NCBI GenBank assembly: GCA_017629395.1
Contig: JAGBXH010000385.1
Coordinates: 1 to 6,072, forward strand
Direction of reading: 5' to 3'
Origin: Clostridia bacterium
GTDB lineage: Bacteria; Bacillota; Clostridia; Oscillospirales; CAG-272
DNA: 6,072 nucleotides
A program made the translations under genes and the position numbers. The notes under the pieces are model-generated. The model saw nothing but the letters and a program-made list of their open reading frames with translations. It was not told the DNA's origin and made no database searches. Of the stretch, positions 5,424-6,072 are shown one piece after another. The stretch's first letter is position 1. Each line of letters opens with the position of its first letter.

Positions 5424-5900
5424 TTAATCTGCTTTATTGCGATCTCGCATGCTGCGCTCGATGACGCGGTCAGCGTCACGCTTGGCAGCATCGTCGCGCT
5501 TGTCGTACAACTTTTTACCACGGCAAAGCCCTACTTCGACCTTGACGTGCGAGCCGCTGAAGTACAGCGACAGCGGAATCAGGGTGAATCCCTTTTGCGC
5601 GACAAGTCCATGCAGCTTCATGATTTCTTTTTTGTGCATAAGCAGCTTCTTATCACGCAGGGGATCTTTGTTAAAGATATTTCCCTGCTCGTAGGGGCTG
5701 ATGTGCATACCCTTCACAAACAGTTCGCCATCTTTTATGTCGCAGTAGGCGTCTTTGAGGTTAACTTTTCCCCCGCGAATGCTTTTGACCTCAGTGCCGT
5801 ACAAGGCAATGCCTGCTTCATATTTTTCATCAACAAAGTATTCGTGCCACGCCTTTTTGTTCTGTGCAATGATCTTGTTCCCTGTCTTTTTTTCTGCCAT
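5424..5900 (-). CDS. smpB: SsrA-binding protein SmpB
   Basis: A 158-residue basic protein of the usual SmpB length. SmpB binds tmRNA and brings it to ribosomes stalled on broken mRNA for trans-translation. The OB-fold core is clear: IIAQNKKAWHEYFVDEKYEAGI (split as residues 9-30), then GTEVKSIRGGKVNLKDAY (35-52), the best family signature. Later come HISPYEQGN and KGFTLIPLSLYF. The C-terminal tail is rich in Lys, Arg and Asp (YDKRDDAAKRDADRVIERS...), as expected for the tail that enters the mRNA channel. The ATG at 5900 lies 12 bases after the stop of the upstream DivIC/FtsB-like gene. No strong ribosome binding site is seen (only GGGTAAAG-like bases), so translational coupling is likely. The tmRNA gene ssrA, often near smpB, was not seen in the window. 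Confidence 0.97.
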   Translation of the reverse strand: MAEKKTGNKIIAQNKKAWHEYFVDEKYEAGIALYGTEVKSIRGGKVNLKDAYCDIKDGELFVKGMHISPYEQGNIFNKDPLRDKKLLMHKKEIMKLHGLVAQKGFTLIPLSLYFSGSHVKVEVGLCRGKKLYDKRDDAAKRDADRVIERSMRDRNKAD

Positions 5901-5912
5901 AGTCTTTACCCG

Positions 5913-6072
5913 TTACTCTTTAGAGTCCTTGTGAAAAATGATTTCATCCGGGAAATGCAGTCCCAGCTTTTCGCGAGCGATTCTCACGATATAGTCAAAG
6001 TCAATAGGAGAATCAATCAGGAATTTAAGCTCGTCTACCTGTTCCTGCTTATCTTCGATCTGTTGCTCCAGC
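5913..6072 (-). CDS. DivIC/FtsB-like septum formation initiator, C-terminal 52 residues (gene runs off the right edge)
   Basis: The minus-strand frame entering from the right edge reads 52 residues to a TAA at 5913-5915. It opens with a charged, heptad-like stretch (LEQQIEDKQEQVDELKFLID) typical of the end of the DivIC/FtsB coiled coil. The family's C-terminal motif follows: DYIVRIAREKLGLHFPDEIIF. These are small bitopic membrane proteins that join the FtsL-linked divisome subcomplex with the coiled coil outside the cell. The transmembrane segment and start lie beyond the window. The DivIC and FtsB names cannot be separated on this fragment; in Bacillota DivIC is the usual name. It is directly upstream of smpB on the same strand, probably one operon. 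Confidence 0.85.
   Translation of the reverse strand, partial: LEQQIEDKQEQVDELKFLIDSPIDFDYIVRIAREKLGLHFPDEIIFHKDSKE

Overview
The window looks like chromosomal DNA from a Bacillota (Firmicutes) bacterium, most likely a gut or rumen Clostridia/Oscillospirales-type organism. This is inferred from GGAGG ribosome binding sites, sigma-A-like promoters, AT-rich intergenic DNA against moderate-GC genes, a BspA-type leucine-rich repeat protein with the 'SGIGTC..(D)DIVIP' style opening common in gut Clostridia, and glycosidases without signal peptides. No taxonomic marker is decisive.

Layout from left to right. (1) Positions 1-1313, minus strand: the first 437 codons of a GH78-type alpha-L-rhamnosidase, cut by the window edge just before its catalytic barrel. 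(2) Positions 1314-1995: a 682-base AT-rich gap with no convincing protein gene. It holds the minus-strand rhamnosidase promoter, an inverted repeat upstream of it, a candidate structured minus-strand RNA with its own promoter and terminator, a three-way-junction-like fold, nested inverted repeats, and the promoter of the next gene. (3) Positions 1996-2658, plus: a small leucine-rich repeat protein with no export signal, transcribed alone and closed by a strong terminator. (4) Positions 2798-5320, plus: a complete cytoplasmic GH78 alpha-L-rhamnosidase with its own extended -10 promoter and a good match to a catabolite-control (cre) site between promoter and ribosome binding site. (5) Positions 5327-5410: two tandem hairpins, the second a bidirectional terminator separating convergent transcripts. 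(6) Positions 5424-6072, minus: smpB (trans-translation) preceded by the C-terminal end of a DivIC/FtsB-like cell-division gene, 12 bases apart and probably one operon.

The two rhamnosidases differ in architecture and both appear intracellular. This suggests the cell imports rhamnose-containing oligosaccharides or glycosides and trims them inside; no transporter or rhamnose catabolic gene is in the window to confirm it. The smpB side is housekeeping. No CRISPR array, mobile element, tRNA, rRNA or recognisable defence system was seen. The least explained part is the gap at 1314-1995.
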